From the NCBI RefSeq assembly GCF_005938225.1, contig NZ_VCPC01000002.1, forward strand, positions 372,001-436,000: a DNA stretch of 64,000 nt. The letters run 5' to 3'. Made by a program: the position numbers and the translations under genes. Below, one piece after another: positions 9,485-17,740 of the stretch. Under the pieces are notes generated by a model. It did not search any database, was not told the origin of the DNA, and saw nothing but the letters and a program-made list of their open reading frames with translations. Numbering within the stretch: the stretch's first letter is position 1; each line of letters opens with the position of its first letter. This stretch comes from Arenibacterium halophilum (GTDB lineage: Bacteria > Pseudomonadota > Alphaproteobacteria > Rhodobacterales > Rhodobacteraceae).

Positions 9485-10503
9485 TGCGCAAGACAACCTT
9501 CATCCTGCCCGTCGTGGTGGTGGCGATTGCCGTTGCGCTGTCGTCGATGTTCATCGTCGACGAACGCGAACGTGCTCTGGTTCTGCAATTCGGCCGCGTG
9601 GTTGACGTGAAAGAAGAGCCGGGGCTGGCCTTCAAGATTCCGCTGTTCCAGCAGGTCGTGCGCTATGACGACCGGATCCTGAGCCGCGACATCGAACCGC
9701 TCGAGGTGACTCCGCTGGACGATCGTCGTCTCGTGGTCGACGCCTTCGCGCGCTATCGGATTTCTGATGTGATCCGCTTCCGTCAGGCGGTTGGTGCCGG
9801 GGGAATCGCTGCCGCTGAAAGCCGGCTTGATTCGATCCTGCGGGCAGAAACCCGCGAGGTGCTGGGCTCGGTGACGTCGAACGATATCCTCAGCTCGGAC
9901 CGGGCGGCCCTGATGCTGCGCATTCGCAACAGCGCGATTGCCGCCGCGCGGGCGCTGGGCGTCGATATCATCGACGTGCGCTTGCAGTCGACCGATCTGC
10001 CCACGCAGAACCTTGCAGCCACCTTCGACCGGATGCGGGCTGAGCGGGAGCGCGAGGCGACCGATGAACGCGCCCGCGGCAACGAGGCGGCGCAGCGTAT
10101 TCGCGCGCAGGCCGACCGCACCGTGGTCGAGCTGGTGTCCGAGGCGCAACGCGAGGCCGAGATCGTCCGAGGCGAAGCCGACGCGCTGCGCAACAACATC
10201 TTTGCCGAAGCCTTCGGTGCGGACGAAGAGTTCTTTGAATTCTATCGCTCGCTGACAGCCTACAGCCGGGCGTTGAAGGGCGGGAATACCTCGATGATCC
10301 TGTCGCCGGATTCCGAATTCTTCAATTATCTCAAATCGCCGTCGGGTGTGCGGCCCGCCGCGCAGCAATCGTCGCAGCAATCGTCTGCGGCTGGCGCTGT
10401 AGAGGCCGCGCCGCAGGCTGCTCCGGCACCTGCGACAACAGAAGATACGACTGATTCGGCCGCAACCGATACGCCCGCACCGGCGTCGGACGGATCGAAT
10501 TGA
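9484..10503 (+). CDS. hflC: FtsH protease modulator HflC
   Basis: 339 residues with an N-terminal signal-anchor (FILPVVVVAIAVALSSMFIV), a band-7/SPFH domain starting DERERALVLQFG, and a long Arg/Glu/Ala coiled coil (REREATDERARGNEAA). The last 50 residues are a low-complexity Gln/Ser/Ala/Pro/Thr tail not seen in short HflC proteins. It partners HflK around FtsH. The start overlaps the hflK stop (TGATG); its own stop overlaps the TTG start of the next gene. Confidence 0.95.
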   Translation: MRKTTFILPVVVVAIAVALSSMFIVDERERALVLQFGRVVDVKEEPGLAFKIPLFQQVVRYDDRILSRDIEPLEVTPLDDRRLVVDAFARYRISDVIRFRQAVGAGGIAAAESRLDSILRAETREVLGSVTSNDILSSDRAALMLRIRNSAIAAARALGVDIIDVRLQSTDLPTQNLAATFDRMRAEREREATDERARGNEAAQRIRAQADRTVVELVSEAQREAEIVRGEADALRNNIFAEAFGADEEFFEFYRSLTAYSRALKGGNTSMILSPDSEFFNYLKSPSGVRPAAQQSSQQSSAAGAVEAAPQAAPAPATTEDTTDSAATDTPAPASDGSN

Positions 10504-10697
10504 TCGCATACCTGTGCCTGGCCCTCGGGCTGGTATTTTTGGTGGAGGGGCTGGTCTGGGCACTGGCCCCTTCTTTTTTGGAACGGATGCTTGCGATGCT
10601 GCGCGATCTTCCGCTGCCGGCGCGTCGGCAGGCCGGGCTGCTTGGTATGGTGACCGGTGCCATGCTATTATGGCTGGCAAATGCGCTGGGCCTTTGA
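10500..10697 (+). CDS. DUF2065 small membrane protein, TTG start
   Basis: 65 residues with two hydrophobic segments (LALGLVFLVEGLVWAL near the start and LLGMVTGAMLLWLA at the end) joined by a short basic loop. This matches the DUF2065 family, which is regularly found just after hflC. Function unknown; position suggests an accessory to the HflKC-FtsH complex. The only sensible start is TTG at 10500, embedded in the hflC stop as TTGA, so expression probably depends on re-initiation after hflC. Confidence 0.8.
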   Translation: MIAYLCLALGLVFLVEGLVWALAPSFLERMLAMLRDLPLPARRQAGLLGMVTGAMLLWLANALGL

Positions 10698-10846
10698 TCC
10701 GTTCACCAAAGATCAAGACAATTTCACATAACCTTGAAACGGTGCAACAGTGTTTGCGGCCAACCGCTCAGCGACTACATTGGCCTCAGATGCAGGCGCC
10801 TTGGCGGTTTTGACCCGGTGGCGCGATATCGACAAGGAGAACTCCA

Positions 10847-12328
10847 TTGCAATCACAGGCAGTCACCATTGCGCGGGCGCAGGTGGATTGGACGGCGGCA
10901 CGCATCCGGCTTGCGCTGCTGACCCTTCTCACGCTGGCGCTTGTCGCGGCCCAGACGATCACGGCGCAGGCGCGCCCTGAAAGCCTTGCGCCGCTGGCTG
11001 AAAAGATCAGCCCCTCGGTGGTCAACATCACCACCTCGACCACGGTCGAAGGCCGCACCGGCCCGCAGGGCATGGTGCCCGAAGGATCCCCGTTCGAGGA
11101 TTTCTTCCGCGAATTTCAGGATCGCAACAACAACAACGGCGAAGGCCGGCGTCCGCGTAAATCTTCGGCGCTGGGCTCGGGGTTCGTCATTTCGGAAGAT
11201 GGCTTTGTTGTTACCAACAACCACGTCATTGATGGTGCCGACGAAATCACCATCGAATTCTTCTCGGGCAAAGAGCTTCCGGCCGAAGTTGTCGGAACCG
11301 ATCCGAACACCGATATCGCTCTGCTGAAGGTCGAAACCGACAGCCCACTGCCCTTCGTTCAGTTCGGCGACAGCGATCAGGCGCTTGTGGGTGACTGGGT
11401 TATCGCCATGGGCAACCCGCTGGGGCAGGGCTTTTCCGTCAGCGCGGGCATCGTTTCGGCCCGCAACCGGGCGCTTTCCGGCACTTATGACGATTACATC
11501 CAGACTGATGCCGCCATCAACCGGGGCAACTCGGGCGGGCCGCTGTTCAACATGGATGGCGAGGTGATCGGCGTGAACACCGCGATCCTGTCGCCCAACG
11601 GCGGCTCGATCGGGATCGGGTTCTCGATGGCGTCGAACGTGGTGTCGCGCGTGGTGGATCAGCTGAAGGAATTCGGCGAAACCCGTCGCGGCTGGCTGGG
11701 TGTGCGCATCCAGGACGTGACCGATGACGTGGCCGAGGCGATGGGTCTTGCCAGTGCCTCGGGCGCGCTGGTCACCGATGTGCCGGATGGTCCGGCCAAG
11801 GATGCCGGCCTGCTGTCGGGCGATGTGATCACCGCATTCGACGGGGTCGATGTTACCGATACGCGCGGCCTGGTGCGCCAGGTGGGCAATACCACGGTTG
11901 GCAAATCGGTTCGTATCGTTGTGAACCGCGAAGGTGAAACCAAGACCATTCTGGTGACCCTCGGCCGCCGCGAAGAGGCCGAGCGTGCCGTGCCGGTTGC
12001 CCAGCCGGGCGAAACCGAAGAGGCCGAGAAATCGGTTCTGGGTCTTACCCTGACCCCGCTGACCGAAGATCAGCGCGCCGAACTGAACGTGCCCTCGGGC
12101 ACCGAAGGCATCGTGGTGACAGCGGTCGACGAAGCCAGCCAGGCTTTTGAAAAGGGCCTGCGCGCAGGTGACGTGATCACCGAAGCCGGTCAGCAGAAAG
12201 TGACACGCCTGTCCGATCTGGATGACCGCATCGAAGAAGCGCGCGACGCCGGGCGCAAATCGCTGCTGCTGCTGGTGCGGCGCGCAGGCGAACCCCGCTT
12301 CGTGGCGCTGGCCCTAGAAGACGAATAA
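10847..12328 (+). CDS. degP: Do-family periplasmic serine endoprotease
   Basis: 493 residues. A signal sequence (about residues 20-42, cleaved after AQA) leads to a trypsin-like domain with catalytic H126 (TNNHVIDG), D156 (NTDIALL) and S229 (RGNSGGP). Two PDZ domains follow, roughly 285-375 and 395-490. It degrades or refolds misfolded envelope proteins. The start is TTG with AAGGAG seven bases upstream; no nearer ATG fits the signal peptide. Lies 150 bp after DUF2065. A CTTGAA at 10733 resembles the -35 of heat-shock sigma promoters, but no convincing -10 was found. Could be called DegQ or MucD-like; the paralogue type is not decidable by eye. Confidence 0.93.
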   Translation: MQSQAVTIARAQVDWTAARIRLALLTLLTLALVAAQTITAQARPESLAPLAEKISPSVVNITTSTTVEGRTGPQGMVPEGSPFEDFFREFQDRNNNNGEGRRPRKSSALGSGFVISEDGFVVTNNHVIDGADEITIEFFSGKELPAEVVGTDPNTDIALLKVETDSPLPFVQFGDSDQALVGDWVIAMGNPLGQGFSVSAGIVSARNRALSGTYDDYIQTDAAINRGNSGGPLFNMDGEVIGVNTAILSPNGGSIGIGFSMASNVVSRVVDQLKEFGETRRGWLGVRIQDVTDDVAEAMGLASASGALVTDVPDGPAKDAGLLSGDVITAFDGVDVTDTRGLVRQVGNTTVGKSVRIVVNREGETKTILVTLGRREEAERAVPVAQPGETEEAEKSVLGLTLTPLTEDQRAELNVPSGTEGIVVTAVDEASQAFEKGLRAGDVITEAGQQKVTRLSDLDDRIEEARDAGRKSLLLLVRRAGEPRFVALALEDE

Positions 12329-12374
12329 CAGCATCCGCCCGCGGGCGGTCCCGCCCCCGGGCAAATCAAAAAAT

Positions 12375-12403
12375 AAAGGCCATGTGCGGTGCACATGGCC
12401 TTT
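12375..12403 (-). terminator. Strong intrinsic terminator, minus-strand polarity
   Basis: Perfect 13-bp stem (12375-12387 with 12391-12403) and 3-base loop. On the minus strand the hairpin is followed by ATTTTTTGATTTG, a classic U-tract. On the plus strand only GTCGTTCT follows. So although it lies 46 bp after degP and may end that gene too, its stronger direction is leftward, for a transcript coming from the gene-free region at 12404-12784. Confidence 0.8.
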
Positions 12404-12712
12404 GTCGTTCTGAAATTTGAACCGTCTTAAACTCGTACCCGAAGCGTAGAACGCGCTTCCCTTACTGTGCCGAATGTTACCGCCGGCTACTCTTTAATCT
12501 GCGCCCCTAAATCGGAGGCAGGTTGGCCCTGTCCGGCCGCAAGGCCGTGGGACGGGTGTGGCCCGGAACGCCCGGACAAGGCCGATCTGGTCTGGCACCA
12601 AGGGTGTGAAACAACCCTTCGCTACGTTCTGGGGAGGACATATGCCACGGTGCTTTCCCTCTGTCGGGCCACCGGCTTTGGGATGGGATGGCGACCCTAT
12701 GCCCCTGTTATG
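12404..12712 (-). ncRNA. Candidate small RNA in gene-free gap
   Basis: The 456 bp between degP and the Crp/Fnr gene hold no convincing reading frame. On the minus strand a perfect TGTGA-N6-TCACA box (12734-12749) is followed, at the spacing of a class II CRP promoter, by CATAAC (12712-12707) as a -10 element. Predicted start is near 12700. The strong minus-strand terminator at 12375-12403 would end a transcript of about 330 nt. No RNase P, tmRNA, 6S or SRP signatures were recognised. The alternative is a long 3' UTR of the Crp/Fnr message. Entirely inferred from signals; no family match. Confidence 0.35.
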
Positions 12713-12733
12713 CCAGCCCGCGTGCGGCGCGAC

Positions 12734-12749
12734 TGTGAACCATGTCACA
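12734..12749. promoter_or_regulatory. Perfect CRP-type palindrome
   Basis: TGTGA (12734-12738), six bases, TCACA (12745-12749): the exact CRP consensus half-sites. It lies 36 bp beyond the stop codon of the Crp/Fnr-family gene, which reads the same way (minus). That regulator's recognition helix is R-E-x3-K, compatible with TGTGA recognition, so it is the first candidate to bind here. Confidence 0.6.
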
Positions 12750-12784
12750 CAGGAACGGGAAAATGCGACAAGGGGCGAAAAACT

Positions 12785-13459
12785 TCAGATCTGGTCGGGG
12801 TCGGCCAGCATCTGCAAGGCGCTGCGATCCTTGACCGCCAACGCACCGCGCGCCGAATCGATCACACCAAGGCGTTTCCACCCCGACAGCGTCTTCGACA
12901 CTGCCTCGCGCGTGGCCCCGACGAATTCGGCCAACTCGGCCTGGCTCAGGCTTAGCGTGGCGGTGCCGCCATCGGGCCGCTCGGTCAGATACAGGATCTT
13001 GCGCGCCAGCCGCGAGGGCATCGGCAGAAACACCTGTTCGTTCAACTGCCGGTCCATCCAGCGCATCCGCTGCCCGGCCAGATGGATCAGGTCGATCGCC
13101 AGATCGGGCGTCTTGCGGATTTGCACCAGCACATCGTCATAGCGCACGCGCCGTACGGTGCTGGGTTCCAGCGCGGTGACCGTGGCCGTGCGCTCGCCCG
13201 GATCGAACAGCGCGATTTCCCCGAACAGCGCCCCGGGCCGCATCACGTTCAGCGCCAGCTTGCGCCCGTCCAGCGACAGCACGCTGACATCCAGCGATCC
13301 GCTGACCACCGCGTAGAGCTCGCGCGCGGCGTCACCCTGCTCGAACAGCATGTCGCCCGTGTCCAGCCGGACCTCGGTCGACAGGGAATCGAGCATGTCT
13401 TTCAGGGCGTCCGACGCCTCTGACAGAAATCCGGTCTTGGGGAGTTTGTCTGCCGTCAT
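12785..13459 (-). CDS. Crp/Fnr-family transcriptional regulator
   Basis: 224 residues. Residues about 15-125 are a cyclic-nucleotide-binding barrel; the phosphate-binding cassette reads GALFGEIALF...GERTATV, keeping E81, R90 and T91 at the positions of CRP E72, R82 and S83, so cAMP binding is plausible. The C-terminal winged helix (about 165-205) has recognition residues R184, E185 and K189 in TREAVSK, close to the CRP R-E-R set. No N-terminal cysteine cluster, so it is not an oxygen-sensing Fnr. Start placed at MTADKL, with AGG upstream; an in-frame start 17 codons earlier is possible. Targets unknown. Confidence 0.88.
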   Translation of the reverse strand: MTADKLPKTGFLSEASDALKDMLDSLSTEVRLDTGDMLFEQGDAARELYAVVSGSLDVSVLSLDGRKLALNVMRPGALFGEIALFDPGERTATVTALEPSTVRRVRYDDVLVQIRKTPDLAIDLIHLAGQRMRWMDRQLNEQVFLPMPSRLARKILYLTERPDGGTATLSLSQAELAEFVGATREAVSKTLSGWKRLGVIDSARGALAVKDRSALQMLADPDQI

Positions 13460-13522
13460 CTTGCCTGTCCCGCTGGTTGCGCGCAGACTAGCAAAGCGTG
13501 CCATCGGCACAAGTGTTTTGGG

Positions 13523-14077
13523 TTACTCGGCGTCAGGCCGGGGCAGGGCGATCAACCCCAGCTTGCGCGCCGCAGTCAGCGACAACACCCCCGAATCAAG
13601 ACCTTGGTCCGCCTGGTAGCGGCGCACCGCGGCACGTGTGCCCCTGTCCATCTCGCCATGAGCGCTGCCATGATACTGCCCGCGCGCGGCCAGCGCACGC
13701 TGCAGCGACATGACCAACTCGGGAGTCATCTGCGCGGGGCAGGGGGTTTCAAACCAGGTCTCGCGCCGGGGCGTCACGATCCGCTGCAGCGTTTCCGTCT
13801 TGAACAGCGCCGGACGCTGTACCGTTCCGTCGGCCAGAACCTCGGCCGGCTGCATCATCACCTGTTGGGTCACGGTTTCGATCACCGCAGGCGTCACGTT
13901 GCGGCCCCAGCAAGTGCCGGGCGCCGCACCCGGTGGCGCGGCGGTGCCGTCACCAAAGGCGCGAGAGTCGCCTTCCGTCACAGTGTCGCAGGCCGACAGC
14001 GCAACCATCAGAAGACCCAGCGCCGCAAGCCGGGCGAGGGGTGTCGGGCCGTCCGCGCGGCGGGGGAATTGTGTCAT
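13523..14077 (-). CDS. Peptidoglycan-binding lipoprotein
   Basis: 184 residues. An N-terminal signal peptide ends in the lipobox LSAC with the lipidated Cys at position 30. The middle part (30-115) has no recognised domain. Residues about 115-178 match a PG_binding_1 fold (MTPELVMSLQRALAARG, RGTRAAVRRYQADQGL). It is probably anchored in the outer membrane and touches the cell wall. It sits between the Crp/Fnr gene and the OB-fold fragment, all on the minus strand with short gaps. Confidence 0.8.
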   Translation of the reverse strand: MTQFPRRADGPTPLARLAALGLLMVALSACDTVTEGDSRAFGDGTAAPPGAAPGTCWGRNVTPAVIETVTQQVMMQPAEVLADGTVQRPALFKTETLQRIVTPRRETWFETPCPAQMTPELVMSLQRALAARGQYHGSAHGEMDRGTRAAVRRYQADQGLDSGVLSLTAARKLGLIALPRPDAE

Positions 14078-14110
14078 GCTCGATCTGCCTCTTGCGGGCG
14101 TGGCGGGAGA

Positions 14111-14524
14111 CTACCCCGGATCAGCGGCCTGCGCAAAGTCTTCCATCGCGCGCACCACGTCAGCGTCGTCGCTCAGCAGCCGGTCCAGCAGGGGTGACAT
14201 GTCCTCGATGCGTTCGGCAATCACATGGGTCACCTCATGGGCGCGCTGCACCCGCCCCGTCACCCGCAGCATCCGTCCGGAAATCACCGCGCGGCGAAAG
14301 CGTTCATAGATGCCGCGCCAGACGATCACGTTTACCACGCCGGTTTCATCCTCGAGCGTCACGAAAATCACCCCCTTGGCGGTGCCAGGGCGCTGGCGCA
14401 GGATCACCAGACCCGCCACCGCAACGCGCGCGCCGTCAGGGGGCGCCTCAAGCCGATTGGCAGGCAGGCAGGCCGGCGGGCGCGGCCAGTGTGTATCGGG
14501 ACGTGGCAAGGGCATAAGGAACAT
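14111..14524 (-). CDS. Orphan OB-fold fragment of DnaE2 type
   Basis: 137 residues; about 30-110 form an OB-fold very like the one near the C-terminus of error-prone polymerase DnaE2/ImuC: VAGLVILRQRPGTAKGV, FVTLEDETG, and RMLRVTGRVQR. DnaE2 proteins are usually about 1000 residues or more; the polymerase body is absent here and only 117 bp separate this frame from the ferredoxin gene. The first 30 residues are Pro-rich and unlike the family, and no ribosome site precedes the start. Either a remnant of a deleted dnaE2 or a domesticated single-stranded DNA-binding protein. No stop or frameshift interrupts the OB-fold. Confidence 0.6.
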   Translation of the reverse strand: MFLMPLPRPDTHWPRPPACLPANRLEAPPDGARVAVAGLVILRQRPGTAKGVIFVTLEDETGVVNVIVWRGIYERFRRAVISGRMLRVTGRVQRAHEVTHVIAERIEDMSPLLDRLLSDDADVVRAMEDFAQAADPG

Positions 14525-14572
14525 TTAGCGAACAAAGGCAACATGTGTCCAGCACGATAAATCCCGCGATAA

Positions 14573-14964
<392 letters not shown>

Positions 14965-14965
<1 letters not shown>

Positions 14966-15723
14966 TGCGCCGCGCGCGGCCGCGTTTTCGCGGCTGCCTG
15001 CTGGCCTTGGCGCTGGCTGCTCTCGCGCCGCAGGCCCACGCGGCCTGCGCGACCTCTCCGACAGAACCGGGCTTCACCGCCTGCCTGCACCGGCAGGACG
15101 GCTGGCCGCGTTATGGCCACGATGTGCTGGGAGACACGCCCGAATGGTCCACCCTGCGCATCGCGCGCGGTGGGAAGATCACCGACATCTCGCACCCCGG
15201 CCACATCTTCGAAGATGTGATCCCCCGCTTCGACGATATCACCGGCGATGGCCAGCCAGAGGTCTGGCTGGTGCAGTCCAGCTATACAGAGGGAGCCCGG
15301 GTTGTCGTCTACGACCCGAACGCCCCCGGTGCCCCAATCGCAGCAACGCCCTATATCGGCCAGGCCAACCGCTGGCTCGCCCCGGTCGGGGTGGCTGATC
15401 TGAACGGCGATGGCAGTCCCGAACTTGCCTATGTCGACAGGCCCCACCTGCGCCGGACCCTGCGCATCTGGCAGTTTCGCAAGGGCGCATTGCATGAAAT
15501 CGCCACGCTGGATGGTGTCACCAATCACCGGATCGGCGATCCGGAAATCGGGGGTGGCATCCGCCCCTGTACAGGCACGCCAGAAATGATCGTCGCCTCA
15601 GCCGATTGGCGCCGCGTTCTGGCAATACGTCTGGTGGGAAACCGCCTTATGCAAAAGGATATCGGGCCCTACATCGGGCGAGAGTCGCTAGCGGCTGCCC
15701 TGATGTGCCGACACCAAGGCTGA
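14965..15723 (+). CDS. Secreted FG-GAP/VCBS-repeat protein
   Basis: 252 residues with a signal peptide (about 1-27, ending AHA). Two calcium-type FG-GAP loops are clear, DDITGDGQPEVWLV and VADLNGDGSPELAYV, within what looks like a partial beta-propeller. A conserved Cys pair flanks the N-terminal part (ACATSP, TACLHR) and others occur near the end, suggesting disulfides in the periplasm. Start overlaps the ferredoxin stop (TGATG), so the two are coupled although no functional link is apparent. Function unknown. Confidence 0.78.
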
Positions 15724-15739
15724 TCGCAGCCCCAACCTG

Positions 15740-15796
15740 TTCTTTGGGGCCAAATATCCCGGGGGAGTCCGCGCAGCGGATGGGGGCAGAGCCCCC
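15740..15796 (+). repeat. Dispersed repeat, A module only
   Basis: Sixteen bases after the FG-GAP gene stop comes TTCTTTGGGGCCAAATATCC, then CGGGGGAGTCC, then the hairpin GGGGGC-AGA-GCCCCC (15782-15796). This is the A module of the composite element, oriented away from the gene it follows, as after argF and sdaA. Module B is missing. It also separates this gene from the convergent gcrA. Confidence 0.75.
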
Positions 15797-15836
15797 TCTT
15801 CATCGGTAATTTTTGCTGTCCGAAGGCGAAGGCCTC

Positions 15837-16418
15837 TTACCGCTTGCGGTCGCGGCGTGAACTCATCGGCTGGAACGCCACGCCCACATGCGCCTCGCAA
15901 TAGGGTTTGCCCGATTGCACCGGCAGGCCGCAGAACCAGAAATCCGGGGTTGCCGGGTCGCCGACGGGCCATTTGCAGGTCCGCTCGGTCAGCTCCATCA
16001 GGCTGATCTTCTTGGCCTTTTTCTCAACCTCGTTGACTTTGGCCAGCGCCTCGGGGCTGATTTCATTGGCCGAAGGCTGCGGCGGCAGCGGTTGCCCGGC
16101 AGGAATAATCTGGCGCCGTGCGGGCACGGCCGATTTCGTTTCGGGTGCCGCAGCCTGCGGACGGGCCGCTTCTGTCTTGGGGGCGGCGGGCTTGGGCTTG
16201 GTCTCGGGCTTGGCGGCCATCGGCTTGGCTTTCGGTGCGACGGGTTCGGGTTTGCTTGGCGGGGCGCCGGCGGTTCGGTTCGACAAACCCAGCCGATGCA
16301 CCTTGCCGATCACCGCGTTGCGGGTGACCCCGCCCAGCTCTTTCGCGATCTGGCTGGCCGACTGTCCGTCGCTCCACATCTTCTTGAGCAATTCCACGCG
16401 TTCGTCGGTCCAGGACAT
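15837..16418 (-). CDS. gcrA: Cell-cycle regulator GcrA
   Basis: 193 residues. The N-terminal helix-turn-helix (MSWTDERVELLKKMW; QIAKELGGVTRNAVIGK) is the GcrA signature; a Pro/Ala/Lys-rich linker follows (about 50-125), then the C-terminal sigma70-interacting part with CKWP and FCG motifs. GcrA activates sigma70 promoters carrying GANTC sites methylated by CcrM in alphaproteobacteria. GAAAGG precedes the start. Its 5' leader carries a hairpin with a T-run only 17 bases before the ATG (16436-16464). Confidence 0.95.
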   Translation of the reverse strand: MSWTDERVELLKKMWSDGQSASQIAKELGGVTRNAVIGKVHRLGLSNRTAGAPPSKPEPVAPKAKPMAAKPETKPKPAAPKTEAARPQAAAPETKSAVPARRQIIPAGQPLPPQPSANEISPEALAKVNEVEKKAKKISLMELTERTCKWPVGDPATPDFWFCGLPVQSGKPYCEAHVGVAFQPMSSRRDRKR

Positions 16419-16435
16419 GGGGCGCCTTTCAAGTT

Positions 16436-16464
16436 AAAAAGCGGCCCTCGATCCTCGGCCGCTT
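16436..16464 (-). terminator. Hairpin plus T-run in gcrA leader
   Basis: AAGCGGCC (16439-16446) pairs with GGCCGCTT (16457-16464); on the minus strand the stem is followed by TTTTT. It could end the upstream DMT transcript. However, the likely gcrA promoter (16485-16512) lies upstream of it, so gcrA transcripts should also run through it and it may act as an attenuator. Confidence 0.65.
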
Positions 16465-16484
16465 CCCTGTGTTGCAGGTTCTCT

Positions 16485-16512
16485 ATTTTAATCACTCGGG
16501 CCAGAGTTACAA
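16485..16512 (-). promoter_or_regulatory. Putative gcrA promoter
   Basis: On the minus strand: TTGTAA (16512-16507), 16-base spacer, TAAAAT (16490-16485), a good sigma70-type match in an otherwise GC-rich context. It sits between the DMT stop at 16542 and gcrA, giving a leader of about 60 nt. Confidence 0.45.
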
Positions 16513-16541
16513 GGCGGGTCGTCGCGGTCTTTTCCTCGCCC

Positions 16542-17456
16542 TCATTTCGGGATCGGCGGAACCTGGTGCACCCGGCGTTCGCGCAAGGCAAGCACCAGCG
16601 CCCCGCCAAGAATGATCCCCGCGCCCAACAGCGTGACGGCATCGGGGCGGGCCCCGAACATCAGCGCGTCATAGACGGCCGCGAAGACCAGCGTGGCATA
16701 GCTGAAAGGCGCCACGAACGACGCATCCGCCCGTGCCACCCCGTTCAGAAACGCTGTCTGCGCACAGGCCATCAACACGCCGATCCCGGCCAGCGCCACC
16801 CATTGCAGCGCCGTGGGCGCGATCCACACCGGCCACACCGCCAGTGTTGCAATGCAGATGCCGATCAGGTTGTTCACCGTCAGGATTTGCAGGATCGGCT
16901 CGCGCCCCGACAGTTTCTTCATGAAGATCAGCTCGATCCCCATCGACACCGCCGCCGCCAGCGCCAGCAGCGCGGCGGGCTGGAAACTGGCCGGGGTCGG
17001 ACGCAGCAGGATCGCCGCCCCGATGAGAGCGGCAATGGCTGCCGACCAACGGATCGGCCCGACCTTTTCGCCCAGCAGCGGAATGGCAAGGATCATGGCA
17101 AACACGGGATTCAGAAATGTGATCGCAGTGGCATCGGCCATCGGGATATGGGCGACCGAGGCAAACATCAGCGACACGCCAAGCCACCCGAACAGCGTGC
17201 GTGCCCCGTGCAGCCGCAGGTCGGGCGCGTGCAACCTGCGCCGCCGCACAGCAAGGATCACCAAAAAAGTGAGGCAGGCAAACAGGAACCGCCCATGGCT
17301 GATCTGCAGTGGATGCAGCGGTGTGCCAAGCGCGTTGATGCCAAGCGCATCCGACCCAAGTGCCTTCGCCAGCAGCGTCGTGCCCGCGATGAAGGCCGTC
17401 GCCGTCAGGATCAGCACGGCGGCCAGAAGCGGGTTTTGCGTGCGGGGTTCAAACAT
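16542..17456 (-). CDS. DMT/EamA-family transporter
   Basis: 304 residues, about ten transmembrane helices in two EamA repeats. Features: LLAAVLILTATAFIAGTTLLAK in helix 1 (split as LLAAVLILTA and IAGTTLLAK), the motif LNPVFAMILAIPLLGEKVG closing repeat one, and FSYATLVFAAVYDALMFG in repeat two. Inner-membrane permease, substrate unknown. Start set at MFEPRT; an in-frame GTG 11 codons upstream is possible and neither has a clear ribosome site. It is divergent from argD. Confidence 0.87.
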   Translation of the reverse strand: MFEPRTQNPLLAAVLILTATAFIAGTTLLAKALGSDALGINALGTPLHPLQISHGRFLFACLTFLVILAVRRRRLHAPDLRLHGARTLFGWLGVSLMFASVAHIPMADATAITFLNPVFAMILAIPLLGEKVGPIRWSAAIAALIGAAILLRPTPASFQPAALLALAAAVSMGIELIFMKKLSGREPILQILTVNNLIGICIATLAVWPVWIAPTALQWVALAGIGVLMACAQTAFLNGVARADASFVAPFSYATLVFAAVYDALMFGARPDAVTLLGAGIILGGALVLALRERRVHQVPPIPK

Positions 17457-17740
17457 GAATGAAGCGATATACCGGCTGTTTCTGCGCACAAGCGCAATCG
17501 TGCGTTTCGTCGCGAAACCATTTGCATCGCGGCCCGCGTCGCCCTACACAGCCGGAATGAGCACCTGCATCTTCCCCCGCGGCCTGCGACGCCGACGCTG
17601 ATCGCAACGTGGCCCCCGGGCCGCGCCTCTTGTGCTTGTCTGCCCAAACGGGCCCCTTCCTTACAGCTGTAATTGACCTTTCCGCCCGAAACGGGGCAAC
17701 TGTCATTCAGGTTAACCCGATCCCTAAAAAGGAGGATCCG

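Noticed and set aside
12494-12748. 84-codon minus-strand frame in the degP-Crp gap
   Set aside because: Its start codon lies inside the CRP palindrome, upstream of the predicted transcription start, and the translation matches nothing.
12404-12784. Known structural RNA (RNase P, tmRNA, 6S or SRP RNA) in the gap
   Set aside because: None of the conserved signatures I could recall for these RNAs was found on either strand; an Rfam scan would settle it.
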